Shown here piece after piece: positions 7,598 through 15,939 of a stretch of 41,734 nucleotides of DNA. A model generated the notes under the pieces. It saw only the letters and a program-made list of their open reading frames with translations, did not search any database and was not told the DNA's origin. Position numbers and translations under genes: made by a program. The DNA is from Chitinophaga sp. GbtcB8 (GTDB lineage Bacteria > Bacteroidota > Bacteroidia > Chitinophagales > Chitinophagaceae), in contig NZ_JAGXJN010000052.1 in the NCBI RefSeq assembly GCF_019091455.1, forward strand, positions 1-41,734. The letters run 5' to 3'. Within the stretch, counting starts at the first letter, position 1; the number at the start of each line of letters is the position of its first letter.

Positions 7598-7607
7598 CAA
7601 TCGGTTG
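7598..7607. promoter_or_regulatory. Putative LacI-type operator 3
   Basis: CAATCGGTTG, the same 10-mer as 1864-1873, 35-44 nt upstream of the oxidoreductase start. On the minus strand it directly follows the A/T-rich promoter-like TTTATACTTTATG, a placement suited to repression. Confidence 0.4.
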
Positions 7608-7610
7608 CAT

Positions 7611-7850
7611 AAAGTATAAAATAAGGGAACAAAGAATAGAAATGCAAATAATTAGTGATGAGCGAGCGATTATAGTTAACAATGAAGAAGGTGTTTGGGT
7701 TTAAATGGATGGCGGGTGACAGGTTGGAAGGATTGGAAGATGAGAAGTCAGGTGGTAGCGGTGAGATTAAGGGTTGGAGGACAGGTATTGAAAGATGCGT
7801 TGAGGATTGGAGGATGAAGTGTTGATGGTGGTGGTGAAGTTAAGGATTGG
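7611..7850. other. Gene-free, purine-rich low-complexity stretch
   Basis: The plus strand is G/A-rich with repeated words: GGATTGGAAGATGA at 7730-7743, GGATTGGAGGATGA at 7804-7817 and GGATTGG at 7844-7850. It separates the oxidoreductase promoter from the eboF end. No gene is seen. Confidence 0.5.
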
Positions 7851-7881
7851 ATTGTCCTACACCACAGTGGTGTAGGACAAT
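7851..7881 (-). terminator. Perfect 15-bp hairpin at the end of the ebo genes
   Basis: ATTGTCCTACACCAC (7851-7865) and GTGGTGTAGGACAAT (7867-7881) are exact complements around one base. It begins 6 nt after the eboF stop. It lacks a U-tract on the minus strand, so it may be a 3' stabilising stem or a terminator of non-classical type. Confidence 0.6.
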
Positions 7882-7887
7882 AATACG

Positions 7888-9252
7888 TTACTGCATAGTA
7901 TTCCAGATCACATCATATACATCTGTTGCTGCCAGCTGCTCTTTATTCAGCGCCTGCGGGGTAATAAGCACCGGATGGTAGGCGCTATCTGCCGGCAAAG
8001 CGCCATGTGAGCCCTTGATCAGCGTAGCATCCAGCGGAATAACATCCATCAGGTAGCGGAAGCCCATTTTCTTTTTCAGCAGCTTACCTACGATCTTTGC
8101 TTTCACCAGCGGGTCTGCGGGGTTCAGGAACATCTCTACCGGATCATAACCGGGTTTGCGGTGAATATCTACAATACGCGCAAAGTCCGGCGCCTTATTA
8201 TCATCTAACCAATAGTAATACGTGAACCAGCTATCGCTGTCCGCTACCAATATATAATCACCGGCCCGCTCATGGTGCAGCTGGTGTTTACGCTTACCTT
8301 CCCGGTCCAGCACCTGTGCCACACCCGGCACATTTTCAATAATATTCCGCACTTTTTTGGCGCTGGCCAGGTCATTGATATAAATATGCGCTATCTGGTG
8401 ATCCGCTACGGCAAAGGCTTTTGAGGCGCCGGGATCCAGCAGCTCCAATCCTCTTTCTTCGCGGATCTGCAACAATCCCTCCTGCCGTAATATGCGGTTC
8501 AGGTGTACCTGGTTATTCACCGGGTTAATACCATATTCTGATAACAGGATCACCTGCGCACCTTTCTTTTCATAGAAGGTAACCAGCTGTTTGCACACAT
8601 TATCTATCTCCTGCAGCTCTTTGCTGATCTTACTTTCATCGGGTCCAAACTTTTGCAGGCAATAATCCAGGTGAGGTAAGTAAATAAGGGTAAGCGTTGG
8701 GTCGTACAGGTTATCTGTTACCTGGGATGCATCTGCTATCCATTGAGTGGATCTAATATTGGCGCCCGGCCCCCAGAACTGGAACAGCGGAAACTGGCCC
8801 AGCTCTTTCTGCAGGTGATCTCTTAAAGAAGCGGGATGCGCATAACAGTCCGGCATTTTACGCCCGTCTGAAAGGTACTGCGGGCGCGGGGTTACAGAGT
8901 AATCTGCTGTGGAGTACATATTGTACCACCAGAACATTTTTGCGCAGGTAAAATCCGGTTGCAGACGTTTTGCCTTTTCCCAGATCTTCTCGCTTTGTAC
9001 CAGTTTGTTGGATTGTTTCCAGAACTTCACTTCACAATCTTCCCGGTCATACCATCCATTGCCAACAATGCCATGTTCCGCAGGCCATTTACCGGTTACA
9101 TAGGTGCTTTGTACTGCGGTGGTTACGGCGGGTAACATGGGCTTTACCGTAGCCAGGTGATGCTGTTGTACATATTGCTGTAAAAATGGTGTATGCCTGC
9201 CTATTATTGATGTAGACAGCCCTACTACATCCAATACTACTGTTTTTCTCAT
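7888..9252 (-). CDS. eboF: EboF-like alkaline phosphatase superfamily / nucleotide pyrophosphatase protein
   Basis: 454 residues of the alkaline-phosphatase/phosphodiesterase (type I nucleotide pyrophosphatase) superfamily. The N-terminus carries VVLDVVGLSTSIIG, where the first metal-binding Asp is expected. A TYVTGKWPAEHGIVGNGWYDRE segment (about residues 50-71) holds the putative Thr nucleophile, and later DHQ and HGALP segments supply metal-ligand candidates. No signal peptide is seen, so it is probably cytosolic. It is the last gene of the eboD-eboE-eboF run, 54 nt after eboE, and is closed by a perfect hairpin. The eboF name rests on gene order and family together; the substrate is unknown. 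Confidence 0.85.
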   Translation of the reverse strand: MRKTVVLDVVGLSTSIIGRHTPFLQQYVQQHHLATVKPMLPAVTTAVQSTYVTGKWPAEHGIVGNGWYDREDCEVKFWKQSNKLVQSEKIWEKAKRLQPDFTCAKMFWWYNMYSTADYSVTPRPQYLSDGRKMPDCYAHPASLRDHLQKELGQFPLFQFWGPGANIRSTQWIADASQVTDNLYDPTLTLIYLPHLDYCLQKFGPDESKISKELQEIDNVCKQLVTFYEKKGAQVILLSEYGINPVNNQVHLNRILRQEGLLQIREERGLELLDPGASKAFAVADHQIAHIYINDLASAKKVRNIIENVPGVAQVLDREGKRKHQLHHERAGDYILVADSDSWFTYYYWLDDNKAPDFARIVDIHRKPGYDPVEMFLNPADPLVKAKIVGKLLKKKMGFRYLMDVIPLDATLIKGSHGALPADSAYHPVLITPQALNKEQLAATDVYDVIWNTMQ

Positions 9253-9306
9253 AGAACATTGATATGACCGTACTTACTAATCCTTAACAAAGCTATAATG
9301 AATGCT

Positions 9307-10518
9307 TTATAATTCCAATTGTTGTTGTACCCAGGCCAGCTCACGCGCTATAGACTGGTCCATGGGCAGCTTCAGATCCGGCGGTAATACCTCCCAGGTA
9401 TAGGTTTCCACTTCCAGGTGGGTGGTGAAGAGCTGCGTTTGCTGCAGCGCAAGCACCTGCTGAATATCTTCCCGCGTGGCTGACAGTAAACCATAATGAT
9501 CTATGAACAGGGGCACGTGAAAATGCGAACGCCATTCATGCACCTGCGGGTTCTCTGCATCGGCCAGCGCTTCCGGCAGATCAGGATAATGCGTGTAGCC
9601 GTTACCGGTACGCGCTATTACCTGGTGTAAGTAAGTGGGCTCATTGAAGGCACGGAAGGCATCTATAACATTGGCGCGCTCCTGGCTGCCGGCTGCCGGC
9701 AGTAAGGCTTTCAGCGCTGCGCTTATTTGCAGCTTACCTATTTTAAGGCCATACTGCCGCATGCTGTTCAACACGGCCTCCGGCTGCTCATAGGCCAGCG
9801 CAAAGTGGCACACATCATAACACAGCTGCACATGGTCTTTGAGCATCTGAGCTGCTGCTTCTTCCGTTACACCTAATTTATCTGACAGGAAAGGAATGCC
9901 TGCGGGCATCAGCTGCTGAAAATACCAGTCAATATATTCCTGCGAATTTTCCAGCAAACCATCCGGTTCAGGCTCTATATCTATATGCAGCAAAGGCCCG
10001 CCGGAGCGGCGTATACGGGCCAGCTGCTCTACTACTAATAACAGGTTTAAGGTAGCGCTTTCTGTGACAGATGCCTTTTCTTCTGCACAGCGGTTCCATA
10101 ATTTATAAGACAAGGGGCAGGTGGATACCCCGCCTTCCATACCTTCCGGCAACAGCGCTGCCAGTAAGCGGAACAGGCGAATGGTATAGGTTACGCGGTC
10201 GCCGGTGGTCCAGTCGGGCACATGCACCTGGTCTTTTACCGTTACATTATGGAAACCGCCGTAAGGAAAACCATTCATGGTAAACACATAACAGTCCTGC
10301 TCCTGCAGCCAGGCTTTAAACTCCTGCAAAGCCGCTTCTTTACTCAGCTCCAGGCTGGCTTTATTGGAAAGGCGCAGGCCAATACCAAAAGGCTGATCCG
10401 GGCTTAAGGCAGCTTTTACCAATGGTATATGCAGCTGCAGCTGTTTAAAATGCGCGTCCCAGTTTTCACCGGGGTGTATATTAGTGCAGTAGGTAAGATG
10501 ACCGTAAGGTGTTTGCAT
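9307..10518 (-). CDS. eboE: EboE, metabolite traffic protein (TIM-barrel)
   Basis: 403 residues starting MQTPYGHLTYCTNIHPGENW, a start strongly typical of EboE. The fold is xylose-isomerase-like: GIGLRLSNKAS, FTMNGFPYGGFHN, HIDIEPEPDGLLEN (acidic metal-site candidates), CYDVCHFALAYEQPE and HFHVPLFIDHYGLLS are the recognisable strand and active-site segments. No signal peptide or membrane helix. In cyanobacteria ebo genes are required for moving a scytonemin precursor to the periplasm; the chemical job of EboE is not settled. It lies 42 nt after eboD and 54 nt before eboF in the same direction, consistent with one transcript. Confidence 0.9.
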   Translation of the reverse strand: MQTPYGHLTYCTNIHPGENWDAHFKQLQLHIPLVKAALSPDQPFGIGLRLSNKASLELSKEAALQEFKAWLQEQDCYVFTMNGFPYGGFHNVTVKDQVHVPDWTTGDRVTYTIRLFRLLAALLPEGMEGGVSTCPLSYKLWNRCAEEKASVTESATLNLLLVVEQLARIRRSGGPLLHIDIEPEPDGLLENSQEYIDWYFQQLMPAGIPFLSDKLGVTEEAAAQMLKDHVQLCYDVCHFALAYEQPEAVLNSMRQYGLKIGKLQISAALKALLPAAGSQERANVIDAFRAFNEPTYLHQVIARTGNGYTHYPDLPEALADAENPQVHEWRSHFHVPLFIDHYGLLSATREDIQQVLALQQTQLFTTHLEVETYTWEVLPPDLKLPMDQSIARELAWVQQQLEL

Positions 10519-10560
10519 AGTTACAGTTCTTTTGATGCGTACTTAGGTACATATATTATA

Positions 10561-11736
10561 CTATTCGCCAGCTGCTGATAACTTTTTGAGTATTTCACCG
10601 GCCTGTTGCAGCAGTGTTATATTCATATCATTTACCTCTGCACCATAACCAATGCCTTTAAGCTGGCAAATGGTAAGGCGGCCGCCCAGGTGCTCACGAA
10701 ACTCTTCCAAACCCTTTATTACCGGCGATGTGGCGCCTGCCTGCATATCCAGCAGGGGATGATAAATAGGCAGGTTCATTCCCTGCAATAAATGCAGGAT
10801 ACGGTTTGTTGCATCTTTATCCAGCCAACCTAACAGCTGCGTGTATACGCTGTCTAATGCAATGCCTATAGCAACTGCCTCGCCATGGCGCAAGGTAAAG
10901 TTGGTAAGCTGTTCCAGCTTATGCCCGCTCCAATGGCCAAAATCCAGCGGGCGGGATGAGCCGCTTTCAAACGGGTCACCTGCACCGCCAATATGGCTCA
11001 AATGCAGCTCTGCACAGCGGTATACCAGCTGTTGCATGGCTTCCATATCGCGGTTAGCCAGGGCTGTTACTTCCTGTTCCATCCACTCAAAAAAGGCGGC
11101 ATCCTTTATCAGCGCCACTTTTACTGCTTCTACCATACCGGCGTTCCAGTCGCGGTCTTCCAGGGTGGTTAGAAAATGTGCGTCGTTGAATACCGCGGCA
11201 GGTGGCGCAAAAGCACCTAAGAAATTCTTTTTGCCTTTATAGTTAATTCCGTTCTTTACCCCTACACCGGAATCGTTCTGCGATAATACGGTAGTGGGTA
11301 TACGAATATGCCGCACCCCGCGGTGTGATACTGCTGCGGCAAAACCTACCAGGTCCAGTACAGAGCCGCCGCCAATGCCTATTACAAAGGAGTGGCGGTC
11401 AATGGCATATTTGTCAATGGCATCAACCAAACGGAAAAACAGCGCCTCATCATTCTTCACTGCTTCCCCGCCGGGAATAATAATGATCTCCGGGGCCAGC
11501 TCGAAACCGGGTACATTTTGCAGGTAAGCGCCTGCCTGCTGCTGCAGGTAGGGGTGCTGCTGCCATACCCCTTCATCTGCCACTACCAGCAACCGCTTTT
11601 GATAATAGGGGCTGGCCTGCTCCTGCAGGTAGGCCGACAGTGTATTATTATCTGGGCTGAAAATATGATGGGTAAAGAAAACCCGGTAAGCATAGTTTAC
11701 CTGGAATGACTGCTGGATATAATTGCTGATCTGCAT
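10561..11736 (-). CDS. eboD: EboD, 3-dehydroquinate synthase-like sugar phosphate cyclase
   Basis: 391 residues of the DHQ-synthase/sugar phosphate cyclase superfamily (NAD- and metal-dependent cyclisation of a sugar phosphate). The nucleotide-binding block FVIGIGGGSVLDLVGFAAA, the IPTTVLSQNDSGVGVKNGINYKGKKNFLG block and the metal-site region with HWSGHKLE and RHGEAVAIGIA are all visible. As part of ebo it is not the housekeeping aroB; ebo cyclases are grouped with 2-epi-5-epi-valiolone synthase-like enzymes, product unproven. The start follows a GGAG-containing site. On the minus strand TATTTTTG (11781-11788 as CAAAAATA) matches the Bacteroidota TAnnTTTG element, so eboD probably has its own promoter. 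This fits its separation from eboC by the two-component genes. Confidence 0.92.
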   Translation of the reverse strand: MQISNYIQQSFQVNYAYRVFFTHHIFSPDNNTLSAYLQEQASPYYQKRLLVVADEGVWQQHPYLQQQAGAYLQNVPGFELAPEIIIIPGGEAVKNDEALFFRLVDAIDKYAIDRHSFVIGIGGGSVLDLVGFAAAVSHRGVRHIRIPTTVLSQNDSGVGVKNGINYKGKKNFLGAFAPPAAVFNDAHFLTTLEDRDWNAGMVEAVKVALIKDAAFFEWMEQEVTALANRDMEAMQQLVYRCAELHLSHIGGAGDPFESGSSRPLDFGHWSGHKLEQLTNFTLRHGEAVAIGIALDSVYTQLLGWLDKDATNRILHLLQGMNLPIYHPLLDMQAGATSPVIKGLEEFREHLGGRLTICQLKGIGYGAEVNDMNITLLQQAGEILKKLSAAGE

Positions 11737-11833
11737 CTCCCAAAACTCCTTTCTGTTGAATAAATTAAAGTATCAAAGTACAAAAATATCTAAAATTAGC
11801 CGGGGCGGGCGCCGCAATTATTTTAACGGTAAA

Positions 11834-11857
11834 AAGCCCCGGTAAACACCGGAGCTT
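11834..11857 (-). terminator. Terminator-like hairpin upstream of eboD
   Basis: On the minus strand AAGCTCCGG pairs with CCGGGGCTT (one mismatch) over a 6-nt loop and runs straight into CTTTTTA, the form of an intrinsic terminator for leftward transcription. It lies about 98 nt upstream of eboD and therefore ends something transcribed from the ebo gap, or acts as a leader attenuator. Confidence 0.55.
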
Positions 11858-12182
11858 GTTGTTTTGAGGGCATTACATGTGCCTCTTATCTATATGCAGA
11901 GATTATTGGATCCTTAAGACTGTAAAATAAGCGGATTTCCAGCGGGCCCATAAGCGTAGTAATCCCCAATTTCCGTGTTACGTATTAGTACGTAAAAGAT
12001 CAGGACTGTTCCCTCTTGTGCATCTAAACTGAAATAACGATTTTTGCACCGGACAATACATTTAAAACACTACTACCCAACTGTTAACCCTGTAACAAAG
12101 CTGTAGGTTTTTCGTACACATCATTTGTTGCAATAGCGCTCCGGCGCATATTGTGGGGTACGCCAACACCAAGATCACAGGT
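11858..12182. other. Non-coding region upstream of the sensor kinase, with a palindrome
   Basis: No gene seen. TTACGTA (11978-11984) and TACGTAA (11989-11995) form a perfect inverted repeat with a TTAG spacer about 190 nt before the kinase start, a candidate regulator-binding site. The divergent promoters of eboD and the kinase must lie in 11737-12182. Confidence 0.4.
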
Positions 12183-14150
12183 ATGAACAGGATTTTTATT
12201 TACATACTGCTATGCTGCTTCACGGGATCTTATGCCCGTGCCCAGCAACCGTTGCATAAAGACAGCTTATACCGCATCATGCAACGCCAGCCGGCTGATA
12301 CCAACAGTGTAATGGCCTGCTTTCATTATGGCGACCTGTATTACCCGGAGCAGCTGGACAGCGCTGCCTTTTTTTACCAAAAAGGCCTGCACCTGGCGCA
12401 GCAAATGCACTACCAGCGGGGCGTAGCTCTTTTTACATCCTATTATGTATTTGTGCTGAACCAGCGCGGGGAGTATGCCAAAGCCCTGCACCTGGTAAGC
12501 CAGGCGGCTATTATTTTTAAAGCGCTGAAAGATGAGCCCAACCTGCTGGCGGCTTACAATAATATTGGCAACGAGTATCATAATATGGGCGCCTTCCCGG
12601 AGGCTGCCCGCTATTACCTGCTGGCTATAACGCTGGCTGAAAAACATAAGAACACCAAACAGCTGACCAAGCTATATAATAACCTGGCCTCCGTATTTTT
12701 CAATACAGAGGATTATGATAAGAGCCACCTGTACGCCACCCGCGCCCTTGCACTGTCGCGGACCCTTAAAGATACCAGCCGTATTGCGGCTGCGCTGGTG
12801 AACCTGGGCGGGGCCCTTACCCGGCAAAAACACATTCCCGAGGCAATAGCCACCTACCAGGAGGTGATACAGCTGGGACGTTACCTGGGCGACAGTACGC
12901 TGGTAATGGATGGGCTGATCAATACCGGTAGCATTTACTCTGACCTGAACCAGCACCAGAAAGCCCTGGGCCAATATGAGCAAACCATGGCTATTACAGA
13001 CACTTATGATGACCAGGACTACCGCTTATATGCACAGCTGGGCTTTGGACAGGAGCTGCTGAAAACCGGGCAGGCAGCTAAAGCAGATGGGGTGATTGCC
13101 GCTACCATTACACTGGCCCAACGCATGCAGGCCAATGATGAATTGCGCCAAACCTACCAAACAGCGGCGGAAATAAAAGAAGCGCTTAACCAGCCGGCGC
13201 AGGCCCTGCAATACCGTAAGTTATATGAGGCGCTGAATGATACGCTGTTAGGCGCCAGCACCCGCAAACAGGTGCATCAGCTGGAAATAGCTTTTCAAAC
13301 AGCTGAGAAAGATAAAGCACTTGCAGAGAAGCAATTGCTGCTTACACAAAAAGACCTGGAGCTGGCATCCAAAGCCAAGTGGCAGGCCATTTTCCTGCTG
13401 GCCATTGGATTGTTAGCGGCGCTGGCCTTCCTGTTCTGGTACCGCTACCGGCAACGGAACAAGCTGCAGGCGCAACAGCTGCAAACACTGGAAAAGGAAA
13501 AAACCGTGCAGGTATTGGAAGCCCTGATGCAGGGGGAGGAAAAGGAAAGGGTGCGCCTGTCCAAAGACCTGCATGATGGTGTGGGCGGGCTGCTATCTGC
13601 CGTAAAAATGCACTTCAGCGCCATCCGGCAAAACCAGGAAGTATTAAAACAGAACCCGGCGTATACCCATGCCATTGGCCTGCTGGATGACGCCATTACG
13701 GATATACGAAAAACCGCCCATAACCTGATGCCGGAAACCCTGTACCGGCTGGGGTTAAAAGAGGCGATGCAAACATTCTGTAAGAACATCAGCTACTCGG
13801 GCACGCTGCAGGTAAGCTTTTATACTAACGGGGATATCGGCCGGTTTAAGCCCAACTTTGAACTGTCTGTATACCGCATTGTACAGGAGCTGGTGAACAA
13901 TATTATTAAACACTCAAAGGCCAGCGAAGCCCTGGTGCAGCTAACCCAGCACGACGGCATCCTGGCCATTACAGTAGAGGATAACGGCGTAGGCTTTAAC
14001 CAACAGCATGTGCAGCAGCATGGCAATGGCCTTATTAGCCTGCAGTCCCGCATACGGGCGCTGAATGGTAACATTGCCATTGATGCGGCCAGCGGGCAGG
14101 GTACTACCGCATACATTGAATTTGACGTAAGCATTGTAACCAATAATTAG
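12183..14150 (+). CDS. TPR-containing membrane sensor histidine kinase (HisKA_3 type)
   Basis: 655 residues from the Met at 12183, which begins a signal peptide (MNRIFIYILLCCFTGSYARA); an in-frame start at 12153 would bury it. The periplasmic part (about 20-390) is a TPR array, with repeats such as AAYNNIGNEYHNMGAFPEAARYY. A coiled coil precedes one membrane helix at about 400-420 (WQAIFLLAIGLLAALAFLFW). The cytoplasmic HisKA_3 box has EKERVRLSKDLHDGVGG with phosphoacceptor His464. The HATPase domain follows, with ELVNNIIKHSKA (N box) and DNGVGF. It signals to the LuxR-type regulator 63 nt downstream. This NarL-like pair is common in Bacteroidota; the input signal is unknown. Its insertion inside the ebo cluster on the opposite strand is unusual. 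Confidence 0.93.
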   Translation: MNRIFIYILLCCFTGSYARAQQPLHKDSLYRIMQRQPADTNSVMACFHYGDLYYPEQLDSAAFFYQKGLHLAQQMHYQRGVALFTSYYVFVLNQRGEYAKALHLVSQAAIIFKALKDEPNLLAAYNNIGNEYHNMGAFPEAARYYLLAITLAEKHKNTKQLTKLYNNLASVFFNTEDYDKSHLYATRALALSRTLKDTSRIAAALVNLGGALTRQKHIPEAIATYQEVIQLGRYLGDSTLVMDGLINTGSIYSDLNQHQKALGQYEQTMAITDTYDDQDYRLYAQLGFGQELLKTGQAAKADGVIAATITLAQRMQANDELRQTYQTAAEIKEALNQPAQALQYRKLYEALNDTLLGASTRKQVHQLEIAFQTAEKDKALAEKQLLLTQKDLELASKAKWQAIFLLAIGLLAALAFLFWYRYRQRNKLQAQQLQTLEKEKTVQVLEALMQGEEKERVRLSKDLHDGVGGLLSAVKMHFSAIRQNQEVLKQNPAYTHAIGLLDDAITDIRKTAHNLMPETLYRLGLKEAMQTFCKNISYSGTLQVSFYTNGDIGRFKPNFELSVYRIVQELVNNIIKHSKASEALVQLTQHDGILAITVEDNGVGFNQQHVQQHGNGLISLQSRIRALNGNIAIDAASGQGTTAYIEFDVSIVTNN

Positions 14151-14192
14151 CTGTAAACGATAAGCCTTCTGTATTAAGTAACCGTTTACAGC
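14150..14192 (+). promoter_or_regulatory. Stem-loop between kinase and regulator genes
   Basis: GCTGTAAACG (14150-14159, starting in the kinase stop codon) and CGTTTACAGC (14183-14192) are exact complements with a 23-nt loop. It fills most of the 63-nt gap and could set the kinase:regulator expression ratio or block ribosome read-through. Confidence 0.55.
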
Positions 14193-14213
14193 GCAGCCAT
14201 AATTTAAAACTAT

Positions 14214-14852
14214 ATGCAGATTAAAGTGGCCATTACTGATGATCATTTACTGGTGATCAATGGCATAAAAACTATGCTGGCGCCCTACGCGCATATTTCC
14301 GTTGTTTACGAGACCACTGACCCGGGTCAATTACTTAATGGTCTTAGCACCAACCCGCCCCACGTGCTGTTACTGGATATACAAATGCCCGGTATAGATG
14401 GGATGGAGCTTTGCCGGCAGGTGTACAAAGCATACCCTGATATTAAGGTGATTGCCATTAGCAGCTTTATGGAAACGCATTACATTAAACAAATGCTGCG
14501 CAACGGGGCAGCCGGTTACCTGCTGAAGAACACCGACCCCACTACGCTGGCAACCGCCATTGAAAAAGTGCATGCAGGCGAACAGTTCCTGGATGATTCC
14601 CTGAAACAAAGCCTGCTGGATGAAGTACTGACCGGCCAGAAAAGGAACAGCTATGAAATACCTTTAACCCGCCGGGAAAAAGAAATACTGAAACTAATAG
14701 CGGAAGAACATTCCAACCAGGAAATAGCGGATATGCTGTTCATTAGCCTGCGTACGGTAGAAACGCACCGTTTGAACCTAACCCAGAAGCTGGCGGTGAA
14801 AAACACGGCAGGGTTGGTGAAGGAGGCGATACGGAGAGGGCTGCTGGATTAA
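14214..14852 (+). CDS. LuxR/NarL-type response regulator
   Basis: 212 residues. The receiver domain (about 1-120) has the acidic pair in VAITDDHLLV, the phosphoacceptor Asp55 in LLLDIQMPGIDGM, the conserved Ser in VIAISSF and the Lys in YLLKNTDP. The C-terminal LuxR helix-turn-helix (about 148-212) reads LTRREKEILKLIAEEHSNQE, then IADMLFISLRTVETHRLNL. It is the cognate partner of the TPR kinase directly upstream and should bind DNA as a dimer after phosphorylation. Neighbouring ebo promoters are plausible but unproven targets. Its stop faces that of eboC, with a long inverted repeat between them. Confidence 0.95.
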   Translation: MQIKVAITDDHLLVINGIKTMLAPYAHISVVYETTDPGQLLNGLSTNPPHVLLLDIQMPGIDGMELCRQVYKAYPDIKVIAISSFMETHYIKQMLRNGAAGYLLKNTDPTTLATAIEKVHAGEQFLDDSLKQSLLDEVLTGQKRNSYEIPLTRREKEILKLIAEEHSNQEIADMLFISLRTVETHRLNLTQKLAVKNTAGLVKEAIRRGLLD

Positions 14853-14982
14853 TGTGCGGATGTGCCGGTATGCAAATGTGCAGATGAGGGGAATGTGCTG
14901 ATGTGCTGGTGAGTACCGGTGCATAAAATGTTTTCACGGAGCACTTCATTTGCACATCTGCATATTTATCCTTTGCACATTA
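14850..14982. repeat. Imperfect inverted repeat between convergent regulator and eboC
   Basis: Left arm core 14869-14886 (TATGCAAATGTGCAGATG) pairs with 14947-14964 (CATTTGCACATCTGCATA) with two mismatches. Flanking TAATGTGC (14850-14857) also matches the far end of the right arm (14975-14982). The arms are built of repeated ATGTGC words. It probably ends both transcripts. Confidence 0.65.
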
Positions 14983-14983
14983 C

Positions 14984-15907
14984 TCAGGTTACCGCAAAAG
15001 CTTTTGCCAATAGTACCGATAACGGCAGCAGCAATAAGATCAGCAATGCATATGGCCAGGAGCCAAAAGCCGCTGCCCAGGCGGCATCCATGGCTATGAG
15101 GGCAAGAATGCCTCCCTTAACGGCCTTCCCAATATTAGGCCCGCTGGGATCTTTCATGGCACGGATCAGGGGCGCATTGATCATTACGATCATTAATACT
15201 AAAAAGGGTAATGCCGGTAATAAATGATTGTTAGCCACGGCTAATACCCCGATAGTGCCATATACAAATGCATAACACACAGCGGTTATACGCAGCGTTT
15301 TAATACTGCCGCCATACACCTCTCCCCGGCTGATGGCGGTTACTGCTGCAATGTAAATAACGGGTATTACGGCCAGCCAGGTATAATGTTGTAATACAGG
15401 TTCAATTAAACTTATGCCCAGCAGCAGGTTCAGGCCACGGCACAGGCCCATGTTCACCGGCCCCCAGCTGAGGTGTTTACCCCACTTATTATAAATAAGC
15501 GCGGAGGCCATAATGGCAAGGGCTATATAACCGGCGGCACGGCCTACGGTAAATGCTGCCAGTATGCCTAACAGGAACAGGTAGCTGCCCAGTATCACTG
15601 CCTGTGTTTTTGTTATCAGCCCGCTGGGAATGGGTCTTTCGGGCCGTTCAATTTTATCGAGGGATGCGTCAAATACATCGTTGAACACCACGCCGCCGCC
15701 ATACAGGCCTACAGTGGCCAGGCACAAACAGGCTACGGGTAATAGATCCAGGTAGTTTGTATATGCTTTGTGCAAAAAACCGGAAACAGCTACCCCTGCC
15801 AGTATATCTGCCACTGCGGTTAACAAATTGGCTGGTCGCACCAACTTCAAATAACCCAACGATTTGCTAAGTATATAACTACTCACCGGATATAGGGGTT
15901 TTATCAA
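14984..15907 (-). CDS. eboC: EboC, UbiA-like prenyltransferase family membrane protein
   Basis: 307-residue polytopic membrane protein of the UbiA superfamily (prenyl or aromatic transferases). Key residues are the Asp-rich motif NDVFDASLDKIERPERPIPS (about 80-99) and KLVRPANLLTAVADILAGVAV near the N-terminus. Eight to nine hydrophobic helices are visible. The second Asp-rich motif of canonical UbiA enzymes is weak here (ISRGEVYGG region), as expected for the divergent EboC group. It follows eboB by 32 nt in the same direction. Its 3' end is convergent with the response regulator, so the ebo run is physically broken here, whereas eboD would normally follow. Substrate unknown. Confidence 0.9.
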   Translation of the reverse strand: MIKPLYPVSSYILSKSLGYLKLVRPANLLTAVADILAGVAVSGFLHKAYTNYLDLLPVACLCLATVGLYGGGVVFNDVFDASLDKIERPERPIPSGLITKTQAVILGSYLFLLGILAAFTVGRAAGYIALAIMASALIYNKWGKHLSWGPVNMGLCRGLNLLLGISLIEPVLQHYTWLAVIPVIYIAAVTAISRGEVYGGSIKTLRITAVCYAFVYGTIGVLAVANNHLLPALPFLVLMIVMINAPLIRAMKDPSGPNIGKAVKGGILALIAMDAAWAAAFGSWPYALLILLLLPLSVLLAKAFAVT

Positions 15908-15939
15908 TAAATCTGCTTTTCTCCATACAATCCATTACG

